DNA of 22,036 nucleotides from Myxococcales bacterium (GCA_003153055.1 PMBV01000287.1:1-22036); one strand, 5' to 3'; positions 8,868 through 16,449 are shown, counted from the first letter of the stretch. Notes: a model not told the origin generated them from the letters alone. Translations and numbers: made by a program.

Positions 8868-9913
8868 GGCTGCTCCTTCTTCTTGGCGTCGAGCGAGTCG
8901 AGGCTCAGCATCGGCAGAACCCCCCTGAGCCGGTCGTCGATGATGACCTTGGAGCGGAGGCTCGGCAAGATGTCTTGCATCGTCTCGACGTAGATCCGCC
9001 GACGAGTGACCTCCGGGGACTTGGTGTACGCCGCGAGGAGCGCGCTGAACCGGGCGGCGTCGCCCTCCGCCTCGTTGATTCGCTTGAGGCGGTACCCGTC
9101 GGCCTCGCGGATTCGCTGGTCCTTCTCCCCTTCGGCCAGCGGGATGACCTTGTTGTAATCGCGGCGAGCCTCGTTGATCAGCTTCTCCTTCTCCTGCTGT
9201 GCCTGGTTGACCTCATTGAACGACTCCTGCACAGGCTCGGGCGGGTTGATGTTCTTCAGTTGGACCTGGTCGATGCTGATGCCCATCGTGTACTTGGAGG
9301 CGAGCGCCTGCATCTTGACCAGCGCCTCGGTCTCGATCTCCTGGCGGCCGATGGTGAGCACCTCGTCCACCGTTCGATCGCCGACCACCTCCCGCATCAC
9401 CGACTCGGAGACATAACGAAGCGTCTCGCTCGGCTCCCGCACCTCGAAGAGGAACTTGTCGGGCTCGAGGATGCGGTACTGCACCACCCACTCGACGAGC
9501 GCGGCGTTGAGGTCGCCCGTCACCATCTGGGTCTCCCGCTTGCCTTCGCGCGGCCGCGAGCCCTGGAAGGGGTCGGTGGCCCCGGGGGTGGCGAAGCCGA
9601 ACTCCTGTTTCAGCTGTCGCTTAGTCGGGACGATGGTCGCCACGTCGACCCCGAGCGGCAGCTTGAAATGAAGCCCAGGCGGAACGTCGTGGAGGTACTT
9701 CCCGAAGCGCTGAATGACCGCGACCGAGTCGCTCGGCACCGTGAAGTACGAGGTCCAGCCGCCGATGAGGACGAGGACGAAGCCGGCGAGCGCCACGACC
9801 GTGCGCGAGCCGCGGCCCGCCATCCCTTGCCCGAACTGGGCCTTGACCTGTCGGAGCATGTCCTCGAAGTCGTCTGGGCTTGGCTTCCGCCAGCCTCCGT
9901 CGTGTCCGGCCAT
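8864..9913 (-). CDS. hflK: SPFH-domain protein HflK
   Basis: This 349-residue partner of HflC begins with a soluble segment containing a PSPDDFEDMLRQ motif, then a single membrane helix at about 39-58. The SPFH domain follows: TVPSDSVAVIQRFGKY, PPGLHFKLPLGVD and later GDLNAALVEWVVQYRI. The C-terminal coiled region contains NPPEPVQESFNEVNQAQQEKE and AEGDAARFSALLAAYTKSPEVTRRRIYVE, typical of HflK. The glycine-rich leader is shorter than in E. coli. The ATG at 9913 has AGGGGAA six bases upstream. It is first in a two-gene hflK-hflC operon; the 168-bp gap to the divergent gene at 10082 probably holds its promoter, though I recognise no clear -35/-10 pair. HflKC acts at the inner membrane with FtsH. 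Confidence 0.93.
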   Translation of the reverse strand: MAGHDGGWRKPSPDDFEDMLRQVKAQFGQGMAGRGSRTVVALAGFVLVLIGGWTSYFTVPSDSVAVIQRFGKYLHDVPPGLHFKLPLGVDVATIVPTKRQLKQEFGFATPGATDPFQGSRPREGKRETQMVTGDLNAALVEWVVQYRILEPDKFLFEVREPSETLRYVSESVMREVVGDRTVDEVLTIGRQEIETEALVKMQALASKYTMGISIDQVQLKNINPPEPVQESFNEVNQAQQEKEKLINEARRDYNKVIPLAEGEKDQRIREADGYRLKRINEAEGDAARFSALLAAYTKSPEVTRRRIYVETMQDILPSLRSKVIIDDRLRGVLPMLSLDSLDAKKKEQP

Positions 9914-10081
9914 TGAGTATTCCCCTGGTGGTGCGGCGCCTCTGGGCGACGAGTGGACGGAGCGTGCCGGCGCGGCGTCGTCGATGCTACCACGCCGTCA
10001 CCCACCGCGATGGCCCCTGGTGGGCGTCCTCGCTGGTCTTCTCCGCATTCTTCCCGCTGAAGTCGTTACAGGCAGCCCGCT

Positions 10082-10516
10082 ATGCCCCGCCCCCGCCCCC
10101 GCACCTCCGCCTTCGTCGGCGTCAGCCTCGACGGCTTCCTCGCTCGCCCTGACGGCTCGGTCGACTGGCTCAGGCCCTACGAGGGCGAGGAGCACGGCTA
10201 CCAGGCCTTCTTCGACTCGATCGACACCCTGGTGGTCGGCCGCAAGACCCACGACTTCGTCCTGCAAATGGTGGCCGACGGCCTCCCCTGGCCCTACCGC
10301 GGCAAGCGCTGCGTCGTCATCACCCACCGGCAGATCGAGGGGCGCCACGACGAGCGCGCGTATGCCGGCGAGCCAGAGCCCTTACTCGACGAGCTCGGCG
10401 CGCAGGGAGCCCGCCACGTCTACGTCGACGGGGGAGCGGTGATTCGACAGTTCCTCGCCGCCTGCCTCCTCGACGAGCTGAGCGTGTTGCACCCGGGGTG
10501 CGAGCTATGGGAGTGA
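10082..10516 (+). CDS. RibD C-terminal/DHFR-like family protein, truncated at the C-terminus
   Basis: The 144-residue product begins RTSAFVGVSLDGFLARPDGSVDWL, followed by FDSIDTLVVGRKTHDFVL, YRGKRCVVITH and ARHVYVDGGAVIRQFLAACLLDEL. These are the NADPH- and substrate-binding elements of the RibD C-terminal domain/dihydrofolate-reductase superfamily (YyaP/YwjB-like). Members are usually 170-190 residues and continue after LLDEL with a strand such as TLSVVPVLLGxGIPLF. Here that end is replaced by VLHPGCELWE and a stop, and I could not find the missing strand in any frame just downstream, so a deletion is more likely than a simple frameshift. The gene may be non-functional. The ATG has no clear ribosome site. 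The true substrate of such proteins is mostly unknown. Confidence 0.7.
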   Translation: MPRPRPRTSAFVGVSLDGFLARPDGSVDWLRPYEGEEHGYQAFFDSIDTLVVGRKTHDFVLQMVADGLPWPYRGKRCVVITHRQIEGRHDERAYAGEPEPLLDELGAQGARHVYVDGGAVIRQFLAACLLDELSVLHPGCELWE

Positions 10517-10720
10517 GTGCAATGCGCCAGTGAGAAAAGGCCGGGCGCGACCAACGACAGGGAATCCGCCTCCCCAAACAGAGTCGAAGGTGGGTCGGCG
10601 CGCGAATAGACTGAGCTGCTCGGGGTTGGGGAGTGGCCCGTTCAGGCGATGGCGTATGCGACGGGTCGGCTGTTTCTACAGCAGCAACCGCGCTGATGTT
10701 CAGGCGTAACGGAGACCATC

Positions 10721-11140
10721 ATGATCGGACCGGATCAGGACCTCAGTGACTTCCCTCGTTGGATTTGGCCGTACATTCGAGTCGAGGACCTTGCCAAATC
10801 ACGGGTCCTTGCCGCACAAGACAACACTCACGTCACAGCCACGCCCCAGGCGGCTCTTTTCGGCCACTTCGCGGCCATCGTGCAGGCCGTGCAGCTCAAG
10901 GGCATGGCCACTCGCATCGAGGGGCCAGTTGGTGCGCAGCTTGGCAAGGCCTCCAGTCAGGCCATTCTCGACGAGATCGACGACTGGTGCGGCACCAAGC
11001 CTCACCCATTTCCCCATCGGGCAGCCGAGCTCGGCACTCACCTGGCGGTGTTGGCGGCCAGCTCGAGCAGCGATCAGCTGAGGACCGAGCTGCTCTCGGT
11101 CGTGCAGCAGATCAGCGGACGAATGTCGGGGGCTCGGTGA
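10721..11140 (+). CDS. Hypothetical protein
   Basis: This 139-residue frame begins MIGPDQDLSDFPRWIWPYI, and its ATG follows GGAG with a six-base spacer. I do not recognise the family. It has no signal peptide or membrane segment. It is predicted mostly helical, with an aromatic, acidic N-terminus and an alanine/leucine/serine-rich C-terminal half, and contains one central WCGTKPHPFP. Its third-position GC looks lower than in the neighbouring lactate genes (for example TTT, ATT, CCT and CGT codons near the start), which may reflect transfer or low expression. The stop is three bases from the stop of the convergent LytTR regulator. The 204 bp upstream (10517-10720) hold no gene I can support. 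I rate it a probable real gene because of the ribosome site. Confidence 0.55.
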   Translation: MIGPDQDLSDFPRWIWPYIRVEDLAKSRVLAAQDNTHVTATPQAALFGHFAAIVQAVQLKGMATRIEGPVGAQLGKASSQAILDEIDDWCGTKPHPFPHRAAELGTHLAVLAASSSSDQLRTELLSVVQQISGRMSGAR

Positions 11141-11143
11141 TCC

Positions 11144-11866
11144 TCAGGGCTTTGCCCATGACAGCCCCAGCCGCTCCTTGAGCGCTGATAGGAACCGTCG
11201 GCTCACCGGGACCGTCCCACCCGAGCGGGTCCGAATAGCAGCCCCCTCCTCGTCGCCGAGGAGAATCTCCGCCACGCGGTCGACGTTGACGAGGTGCTGC
11301 TTGTGGCACCGGAAGAGCCCCGCCCGCTCCTCGAGCACCCGCAGCGTCAGCTCGGTGAAGTGCTCGCCAGCGGGCGTCACGACGTAGACGCCGGCTTCGG
11401 AGGAGCGCACCGACTCCACCTCGGCGACATCGACGAGCCTGATGGACCGAGGCCCCAGGCAGGGGATCCGCGTGATGGCGCGCGCCGCCAGCGCTCCCGG
11501 TGAGCCGCCCCCGTTGTGCCCGAGCCGCTCGAGGGTCCGCGCCAGCCGCGCTCGCTCTACCGGCTTCAAGAGGTAGTCCGACGCATTCTGCTCGAAGGCC
11601 TTCACCGCGAACTCGTCGTGCGCGGTGACGAAGACGACCCGGGGCAGCGTGTCGGGGTCGAGCATCGCGAGCAGCTCGAAGCCCGAGATGGCCGGCATCT
11701 GCACGTCGAGGAAGAGCACGTCGGGTCGCTCCTTCCGAACCGCCGGCAGCGCCTCGACCGCGTTGGCGCAGGAGGCCACCACCTCGACGCCTCCCACCTC
11801 CCGGAGCAGGGCGACCAGCTCATCACGGGCGAGCGCCTCGTCGTCGACCACCACCGCGCGGATCAT
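11144..11866 (-). CDS. LytTR-family response regulator (BtsR/YpdB-like)
   Basis: This is a 240-residue cytoplasmic regulator. The receiver domain covers about 1-115, with acidic residues D8-D9-E10, phospho-acceptor D54 in FLDVQMP, T81 and K101 in YLLKPV. The LytTR DNA-binding domain covers about 131-235, with FRCHKQHLVNVDRV and VPVSRRFLSALKERLGL. Length and order match E. coli BtsR (YehT, 239 residues). The ATG at 11866 overlaps the end of the kinase gene (ATGA) and has GGAGG seven bases upstream; the longer frame to 11944 is a kinase shadow. It is the last gene of the lldEFG-kinase-regulator operon. I infer that it binds the phased repeats upstream of dld and lldE, which would make it autoregulatory. 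A remnant of a similar protein lies at 7801-7875. Confidence 0.9.
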   Translation of the reverse strand: MIRAVVVDDEALARDELVALLREVGGVEVVASCANAVEALPAVRKERPDVLFLDVQMPAISGFELLAMLDPDTLPRVVFVTAHDEFAVKAFEQNASDYLLKPVERARLARTLERLGHNGGGSPGALAARAITRIPCLGPRSIRLVDVAEVESVRSSEAGVYVVTPAGEHFTELTLRVLEERAGLFRCHKQHLVNVDRVAEILLGDEEGAAIRTRSGGTVPVSRRFLSALKERLGLSWAKP

Positions 11867-13551
11867 GCCGGCGCCTCCGGGAGCGGGACGCGCACCGTCA
11901 CCCGCGTGAGCTCTCCGGGCACGCAGGCCACCGCCAATCCCCACCCGGGACCGACGAGGTTCTTGATGCGCTTGTCTACCAGACGCATCCCCAGCCCGTC
12001 GGCGTTGGCCGGCTCCAGGTACGCTCCGGCGTCGTCCTCAATCTCGATCAGTACCTCACCCGGGCCGCGCCGCACGCGGATGCGAGCCGTCCCCGGGCCC
12101 AGGGTGCGCGAGAGGCCGTGCTTGAAGGCGTTCTCCACCAGCGGCTGCAGGGTGAAGGCTGGCAGCTTGAGGTCGAGCAGCGTCGGGTCCACCTCCGTCT
12201 CCACGGTGAGCCGGTCGGCGAAGCGGGCCTTCTCGATCTCCAGGTAGGCGCCCACGTGCTCGAGCTCCTCGCGCAACGTGGCGAGGGCCGCCGGCCGCTT
12301 CAGGTTTTTCCGGAAGAAGGCCGCGAGGTGGAGCAGCAGCCCGCGCGCTCGCTCCGGGTCCACCCGCAGCACCGCCGCCACCGTGTTGAGGGCGTTGAAG
12401 AGGAAGTGCGGGTTGACCTGCGCTTGCACCAGCTTGAGCTCCTGCTCGGTGAGGAGCCCCTTCGCCTCCTGGTAGCGCGCCGCCAGCAGCTGCGCCGAGA
12501 GCAGCGAGGCGAGGCCTTCTCCCAGCGACCGGTTCACCGAGCTGAAGCGGTGGTGCCGCGGCTCGAACACCTGAACCGTGCCGATGACGACGCCGTCGAG
12601 CGAGAGGGGCGCGATGAGCACCGAATCGAGCGGGCAGTCGCGGCTGATGGGGCAGTTGTAGTGCTCGGTGCGCCCGTCGGCGAACACCACTTCGCCGGTC
12701 TCGATGGCGCGTCGAGTGTAGTGCGAGACGATGGGGCCCGGGGCCCGGTGGTGGTCTGCCCCCAACCCCTCGAAGGCCAACACTTGGCTCGCATCGGTCA
12801 GGCACACCGCGCCGGCACCCGTCTCCTCTTTGATGATGCGGGCCACCTCAGGCAACCGAGCCGCGTCGTAGCCGCGCGCCAACAGGCCCAGGGTCCGGCG
12901 GGCCGTTCGCAGCGCCCGGGCCGAAGAGTCGGCCTGCACTTGCTCCCGGTCGCGCTGACGGTCCCGCATCACCAAGGCGAAGAGCGCCACTCCCATCGCG
13001 TTGGCCATGATCATCGGCGGACCGATGACCTCGGCCACCCGGAGCGGGTCGGGGTTGGCCGGAGAGAACAGCACCACGAAGCCCATGTGCACGAGCTCGG
13101 TGGCGATCGTCACCCCGGCTCCCAGCCGCCAGCCCGGCAGCCGTCCGGCGCCCTCGGTCCGCTCGAGCCACCACCGCACCAGACCGCCCACCACGCCCTC
13201 CATGACGGTGGCCAGCGCGCCCGCGACCGCCGTCGTGCCACCCAGCCACAGGCGGTGCGCGCCGGCCGTGGCCCCGACCGCGAGCCCGAGCCAGGGGCCG
13301 CCGACGAAGCCCGAGACCATCGCTCCGACGGCGCGGGTGTTCGCGATGACTCCGTCGGGGAGCTGGATGCCCAGGTAGGAGCCGGTGATGGTGATGCCAG
13401 CGAAGAAGATCCAGTACAGCACGAGGGTGGGGCCCCGTGGTCCTTCCGGCCCGGCCTCGAGGATCCGCGCTCGCGACAGCACGTAGAAGAGCGCCATGAA
13501 GGCCGACATCGCCCCCACCAGCGAGTAGAGGAGCGAGAGGAAGAGCCCCAT
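11863..13551 (-). CDS. LytS/BtsS-type sensor histidine kinase
   Basis: This 562-residue inner-membrane kinase has almost the length of E. coli BtsS. The N-terminal 5TM receptor domain (about 1-195) contains NTRAVGAMVSGFVGGPWLG and AGAHRLWLGG. A GAF-like domain lies at about 225-355 (RAIETGEVVFADG, CPLDSVLIAPLSLDGVVIGT). The LytS-type kinase domain has QAQVNPHFLFNALN with phospho-acceptor H382, and an ATPase domain with LQPLVENAFKHGL and DGLGMRLVDKRI. BtsS senses pyruvate in E. coli; lactate oxidation yields pyruvate, so a pyruvate or lactate input fits this operon. Arginines R73 and R100 match positions reported for pyruvate binding in BtsS. The start lies six bases after the lldG stop, with AAAGGG very close to the ATG, so translation may depend on coupling to lldG. 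Confidence 0.9.
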   Translation of the reverse strand: MGLFLSLLYSLVGAMSAFMALFYVLSRARILEAGPEGPRGPTLVLYWIFFAGITITGSYLGIQLPDGVIANTRAVGAMVSGFVGGPWLGLAVGATAGAHRLWLGGTTAVAGALATVMEGVVGGLVRWWLERTEGAGRLPGWRLGAGVTIATELVHMGFVVLFSPANPDPLRVAEVIGPPMIMANAMGVALFALVMRDRQRDREQVQADSSARALRTARRTLGLLARGYDAARLPEVARIIKEETGAGAVCLTDASQVLAFEGLGADHHRAPGPIVSHYTRRAIETGEVVFADGRTEHYNCPISRDCPLDSVLIAPLSLDGVVIGTVQVFEPRHHRFSSVNRSLGEGLASLLSAQLLAARYQEAKGLLTEQELKLVQAQVNPHFLFNALNTVAAVLRVDPERARGLLLHLAAFFRKNLKRPAALATLREELEHVGAYLEIEKARFADRLTVETEVDPTLLDLKLPAFTLQPLVENAFKHGLSRTLGPGTARIRVRRGPGEVLIEIEDDAGAYLEPANADGLGMRLVDKRIKNLVGPGWGLAVACVPGELTRVTVRVPLPEAPA

Positions 13552-13557
13552 CGCCCT

Positions 13558-14151
13558 TTAGCCCACCACGAAGACCGTCGCGCTGCGGGCGCCGTGCGCA
13601 CCGATGACCAGGGCCTGCTCGATGTCGGCGGTCTTCGACGGTCCAGCGAGGAAGAGCCCCCAGCGCGGACGACTGGCGAGGTCGAGGCGGGCGTAGGCGG
13701 CCCCGAGGTCCGGCACCAGCGTGGCGGCCTCGACCACCACCGCGACGTGCTCGGCGATGACCACCAGCGCGTGGTGCGGCAGGCTGGCACCTTCGATCCA
13801 CACCGCGCCGTTCTCGGCGACGCCGAACGCACCCTCGAGCACCACGAGGTCGAGCCCCTCGAGCTCATGCGGGTCCTTCACCTGGGCGGGGTCGAAGGTC
13901 GAGCGCCCCACGCCTGGCGCGAGGGACACCATCCGCTTGGCGGCCCGATGAACCGGCAGCGCTCGCAGCGCCTCGTCGGCCGCGGCACGATCGGCGACCC
14001 GCACGGCGGTTCCTCCCACCGCGGTCACTGACTCGGCGAAGCGCGCCGCCAGGTCGGGGAAGGTCGCGCCCACGCCATCGAGTGACGGGAGCGGGCGCGC
14101 GGGCCCGGTGTTGCGCCGAATCGTCGCGAGGATCTCCTCACGGGCGTCCAT
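13558..14151 (-). CDS. lldG: L-lactate utilisation protein LldG/LutC (LUD domain)
   Basis: This 197-residue cytoplasmic protein is the LUD-domain subunit of the LldEFG/LutABC complex that oxidises L-lactate to pyruvate. It begins MDAREEILATIRRN, typical of LutC, and the LUD core carries LDLVVLEGAFGVAENGAVWI, LVVIAEHVAVVVEAATLVPDL and a terminal GPSKTADIEQALVIGAHGAR. The SKTADIE segment is a strong family mark. Its start lies 14 bases inside the end of lldF, so it is translated by coupling. It is the third gene of the operon and is followed after six bases by the sensor kinase gene. The LUD subunit carries no Fe-S cysteines. Some genomes call these genes lutABC; both names describe the same complex. 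Confidence 0.93.
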   Translation of the reverse strand: MDAREEILATIRRNTGPARPLPSLDGVGATFPDLAARFAESVTAVGGTAVRVADRAAADEALRALPVHRAAKRMVSLAPGVGRSTFDPAQVKDPHELEGLDLVVLEGAFGVAENGAVWIEGASLPHHALVVIAEHVAVVVEAATLVPDLGAAYARLDLASRPRWGLFLAGPSKTADIEQALVIGAHGARSATVFVVG

Positions 14152-15529
14152 GGGTCCTCCGGTACACGTCGCGGAAGCTTTCGCGGGGCGGGCGCGGCAG
14201 CTCGCGCTGTCGGCCCCAGGCGCCGGCGAACCAGGCCGCCCAACGGGCAGGGAGGATCCGCAGACCGAAGCGGGCCAGCCGGCCGACGAGTTGCGTCCGC
14301 GCTGGAGAGCCCAGCACCCAGGCGGCCAGGGCGAGGACGCGCGACTTCATCGGCGAGACGAAGCCGCCAGCCACGAGATCGCGCCGCCACGCCAAGAGCT
14401 GGTAGTGGAGATCGATGCGCACCGGGCACACGTCGGCGCAGCTGCCGCACAGCGAGGAAGCGAACGGGAGCGAGGCGTGGGCCCCTGGGCTCCGGCTGGG
14501 GCCAAGCACCGAGCCGATGGGCCCAGGGATGGTTGCCCCGTAGCTGTGGCCACCGGAGCGGCGGAAGACCGGGCAGGTGTTCATGCAGGCGCCGCAGCGA
14601 ATGCACTGCAGTGCGCGGCGGTAGGGCTCGCGTCCCAACAGCGCGCTCCGTCCGGCGTCGACGATGACGATGTGGAGCTCGCCCCCTGGCTTGGGCCCGA
14701 GGAAGTGGGTCGTGTACGTGGTCACCGGCTGGCCCGTCGCCGAGCGGGCCAGGAGTCGGAGGAAGACGCCCAGGTCCTCGGCGCGCGGCACCACCTTCTC
14801 CAGACCCATGCAGGCGATGTGCAGCGGAGGCAGCGCCGTGCCCATGTCGGCGTTCCCCTCGTTGGTGCACACCACCACCGCCCCGGTGTCGGCCACTGCG
14901 AAGTTGACTCCGGTGAGCCCCGCCTGCGCCGCCATGAACTTCGCTCGCAGGTGGCCCCGGGCCGCCTCGGTCAGGTACGTGGGGTCGCTCGCGCCGGCGG
15001 TGGTGCCGAGCTTCCGGTGGAAGAGCTCGCCAATCTCCTCCTTCTTGATGTGGATGGCCGGGAGGACGATGTGACTCGGTGGCTCTTCTCGGAACTGGAC
15101 GATGCGCTCGCCGAGGTCCGTGTCGACCACCTCGATGCCCCGCGCCTCGAGGTAGGGGTTGAGGCCGCACTCCTCGGTGAGCATCGACTTCGATTTGACG
15201 AGCCGGGTCACTCCGCGCGCCTGGAGGAGCTCATGGACGATGCGGTTGTGCTCTTCGGCGGTGCGGGCCCAGTGCACTGTGGCGCCGGCCCGGGAGGCGT
15301 TTCGCTCGAACGTCTCGAGGTGCGTGGCGAGGTTCGAGAGGGTGTGCTGCTTGACGGCCTCGGCGAGCTCCCGGAGTCGCTCCCAGGCCGCGACCTGTGA
15401 CGCCGCGCGGTCGCGCTTGACGCGCACGAACCAGAGCGCCTGGTCGTGCCAGTGGGCGCGCGGCTCATCGGCGGCGAAGGCGGCCGCGGCCTCGGCGTGG
15501 GTCCGTGTCGTGAGGGCTGGCGAGCTCAT
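14138..15529 (-). CDS. lldF: L-lactate utilisation iron-sulfur protein LldF/LutB
   Basis: This 463-residue protein is the Fe-S electron-transfer subunit of the LldEFG L-lactate oxidising complex. An N-terminal LUD domain (about 60-295) includes KSKSMLTEECGLNPYLE, ELFHRKLG and GVNFAVADTGAVVVCTNEGNA. Two 4Fe-4S motifs follow: C309-x2-C-x2-C-x3-CP, and C361-x2-C-x3-CP, where the second lacks the usual extra cysteine before position 361, as in other LutB proteins. The C-terminal tail is DUF3390-like and helical, ending in FRDVYRR. Length is near the usual 460-480. The start overlaps the lldE stop (ATGA at 15529-15526), and the end overlaps lldG by 14 bases. Electrons probably pass to the quinone pool. 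Confidence 0.94.
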   Translation of the reverse strand: MSSPALTTRTHAEAAAAFAADEPRAHWHDQALWFVRVKRDRAASQVAAWERLRELAEAVKQHTLSNLATHLETFERNASRAGATVHWARTAEEHNRIVHELLQARGVTRLVKSKSMLTEECGLNPYLEARGIEVVDTDLGERIVQFREEPPSHIVLPAIHIKKEEIGELFHRKLGTTAGASDPTYLTEAARGHLRAKFMAAQAGLTGVNFAVADTGAVVVCTNEGNADMGTALPPLHIACMGLEKVVPRAEDLGVFLRLLARSATGQPVTTYTTHFLGPKPGGELHIVIVDAGRSALLGREPYRRALQCIRCGACMNTCPVFRRSGGHSYGATIPGPIGSVLGPSRSPGAHASLPFASSLCGSCADVCPVRIDLHYQLLAWRRDLVAGGFVSPMKSRVLALAAWVLGSPARTQLVGRLARFGLRILPARWAAWFAGAWGRQRELPRPPRESFRDVYRRTHGRP

Positions 15530-16272
15530 GCGTCCTCCCCGAGCAGGACTTCAGCGACGTGGCGGAACTCGACCCTTCGTCCCGAGCGCCGCGCCAGACC
15601 CTCGAGGTGCATGAGGCAGCTCACGTCGACTCCGGTGATGACTTCGGCGCCGGCCTTGAGGTGGTCGTCGAGCCGGTCCCGACCCATGAGGCAGCTCACG
15701 GCTTCTTCGGTCGCCGCGAAGGTGCCGCCGAAGCCGCAGCATTCATCGGGTCTCGACGGCTCGACCAGCCGGATGCCGTCGAGGGAGGCGAGCAGGGTCC
15801 GCACCTTGTCGAAGGGGGCGACCTGCCGCTCGCTCCCACTGGCGAGGCGAAGCCCGCGTTGGGCGTGGCAGCTCCGATGGAGCCCCACCGTGCGGGCGAA
15901 CCGCCCCTTTACCTCGCGCACGCCAAGCACGTCGTGGAGGAACTCGCAGAGCTCGAAGGTCGAGGCGCGGACCTTCTCGAGCCGAGGGTGCTTGGGCACG
16001 AGGTCGGGGAATTGATCTCTCACCATGCCGGCGCAGCTGCCGCTCGGCACCACCACGTGCTCGTAGTTCCCGAAGACCTCGAGGAAGTGGGCGCAGAGGG
16101 GCGCGGCGACCGCGGCCTCGCCGGCGTTGGCCATCGGCTGCCCGCAGCACGCCTGGGCTTCGGGGTAGACGACCGTGCAGCCGTGGCGCTCGAGGAGCTT
16201 GAGCGTCGCCACCGCGACCTGTGGGTAGAGCTGATCGACGTAGCAGGGAACGAAGAGAGCCACGGTCCGCAT
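15526..16272 (-). CDS. lldE: L-lactate utilisation protein LldE/LutA (CCG domains)
   Basis: This 248-residue protein is the first subunit of the L-lactate oxidising LldEFG complex. It has two cysteine-rich CCG domains like those of heterodisulfide reductase and GlpC: PCYVDQLYPQV at the start, ACCGQPMANAG (C42-C43), GSCAGMV, SCHAQRG and DECCGFGGTFA (C178-C179). These probably bind a 4Fe-4S cluster. Its length is typical. The ATG at 16272 is the first possible start because an in-frame TAG lies five codons upstream. There is no recognisable ribosome site, and a TAGCCT at 16288-16283 could be a -10 element placing transcription start almost at the ATG, so the message may be nearly leaderless. 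It heads the five-gene lldEFG-kinase-regulator operon. Confidence 0.94.
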   Translation of the reverse strand: MRTVALFVPCYVDQLYPQVAVATLKLLERHGCTVVYPEAQACCGQPMANAGEAAVAAPLCAHFLEVFGNYEHVVVPSGSCAGMVRDQFPDLVPKHPRLEKVRASTFELCEFLHDVLGVREVKGRFARTVGLHRSCHAQRGLRLASGSERQVAPFDKVRTLLASLDGIRLVEPSRPDECCGFGGTFAATEEAVSCLMGRDRLDDHLKAGAEVITGVDVSCLMHLEGLARRSGRRVEFRHVAEVLLGEDA

Positions 16273-16321
16273 GGTTGGATGCAGGCTACACCTGGCCGGG
16301 CCTCCACAGCAGGTCGCACTG

Positions 16322-16372
16322 AGTAACCGGCGCCTTCCCTTGGGCGACCGGGCCCGTTGCGCCGCTGACCGG
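16322..16372 (-). promoter_or_regulatory. Phased direct repeats upstream of lldE, putative LytTR regulator sites
   Basis: On the plus strand three 9-mers occur at exact 21-bp steps: AGTAACCGG (16322-16330), GGCGACCGG (16343-16351) and GCTGACCGG (16364-16372), each with a 12-bp spacer. The array begins 49 bp upstream of the lldE start codon, almost the same as the array upstream of dld. One member of each array shares GTRACCGGCGCC (7142-7153 and 16323-16334). The spacing is that of LytTR-domain regulators. I infer control by the regulator encoded at the end of this same operon. Confidence 0.68.
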
Positions 16373-16449
16373 TGGGCTGCCTTCTCCCGATGGACGTCGA
16401 TGCGCTGCGTTATCGGCGGCGATCGTGCTGCCGGAGGCCCTGAAGGCTT

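Noticed and set aside
10517..10720. Possible integron attC site or recombination site
   Set aside because: A GGCGTAACGG near 10702 looked like a cassette core site, but the paired R'/R'' boxes and the imperfect hairpin of attC could not be found.
12118..14031. Plus-strand open frame of 637 codons
   Set aside because: It lies antisense to the sensor kinase and lldG, both of which have clear domains; the product is Arg/His/Glu-rich with no family resemblance.
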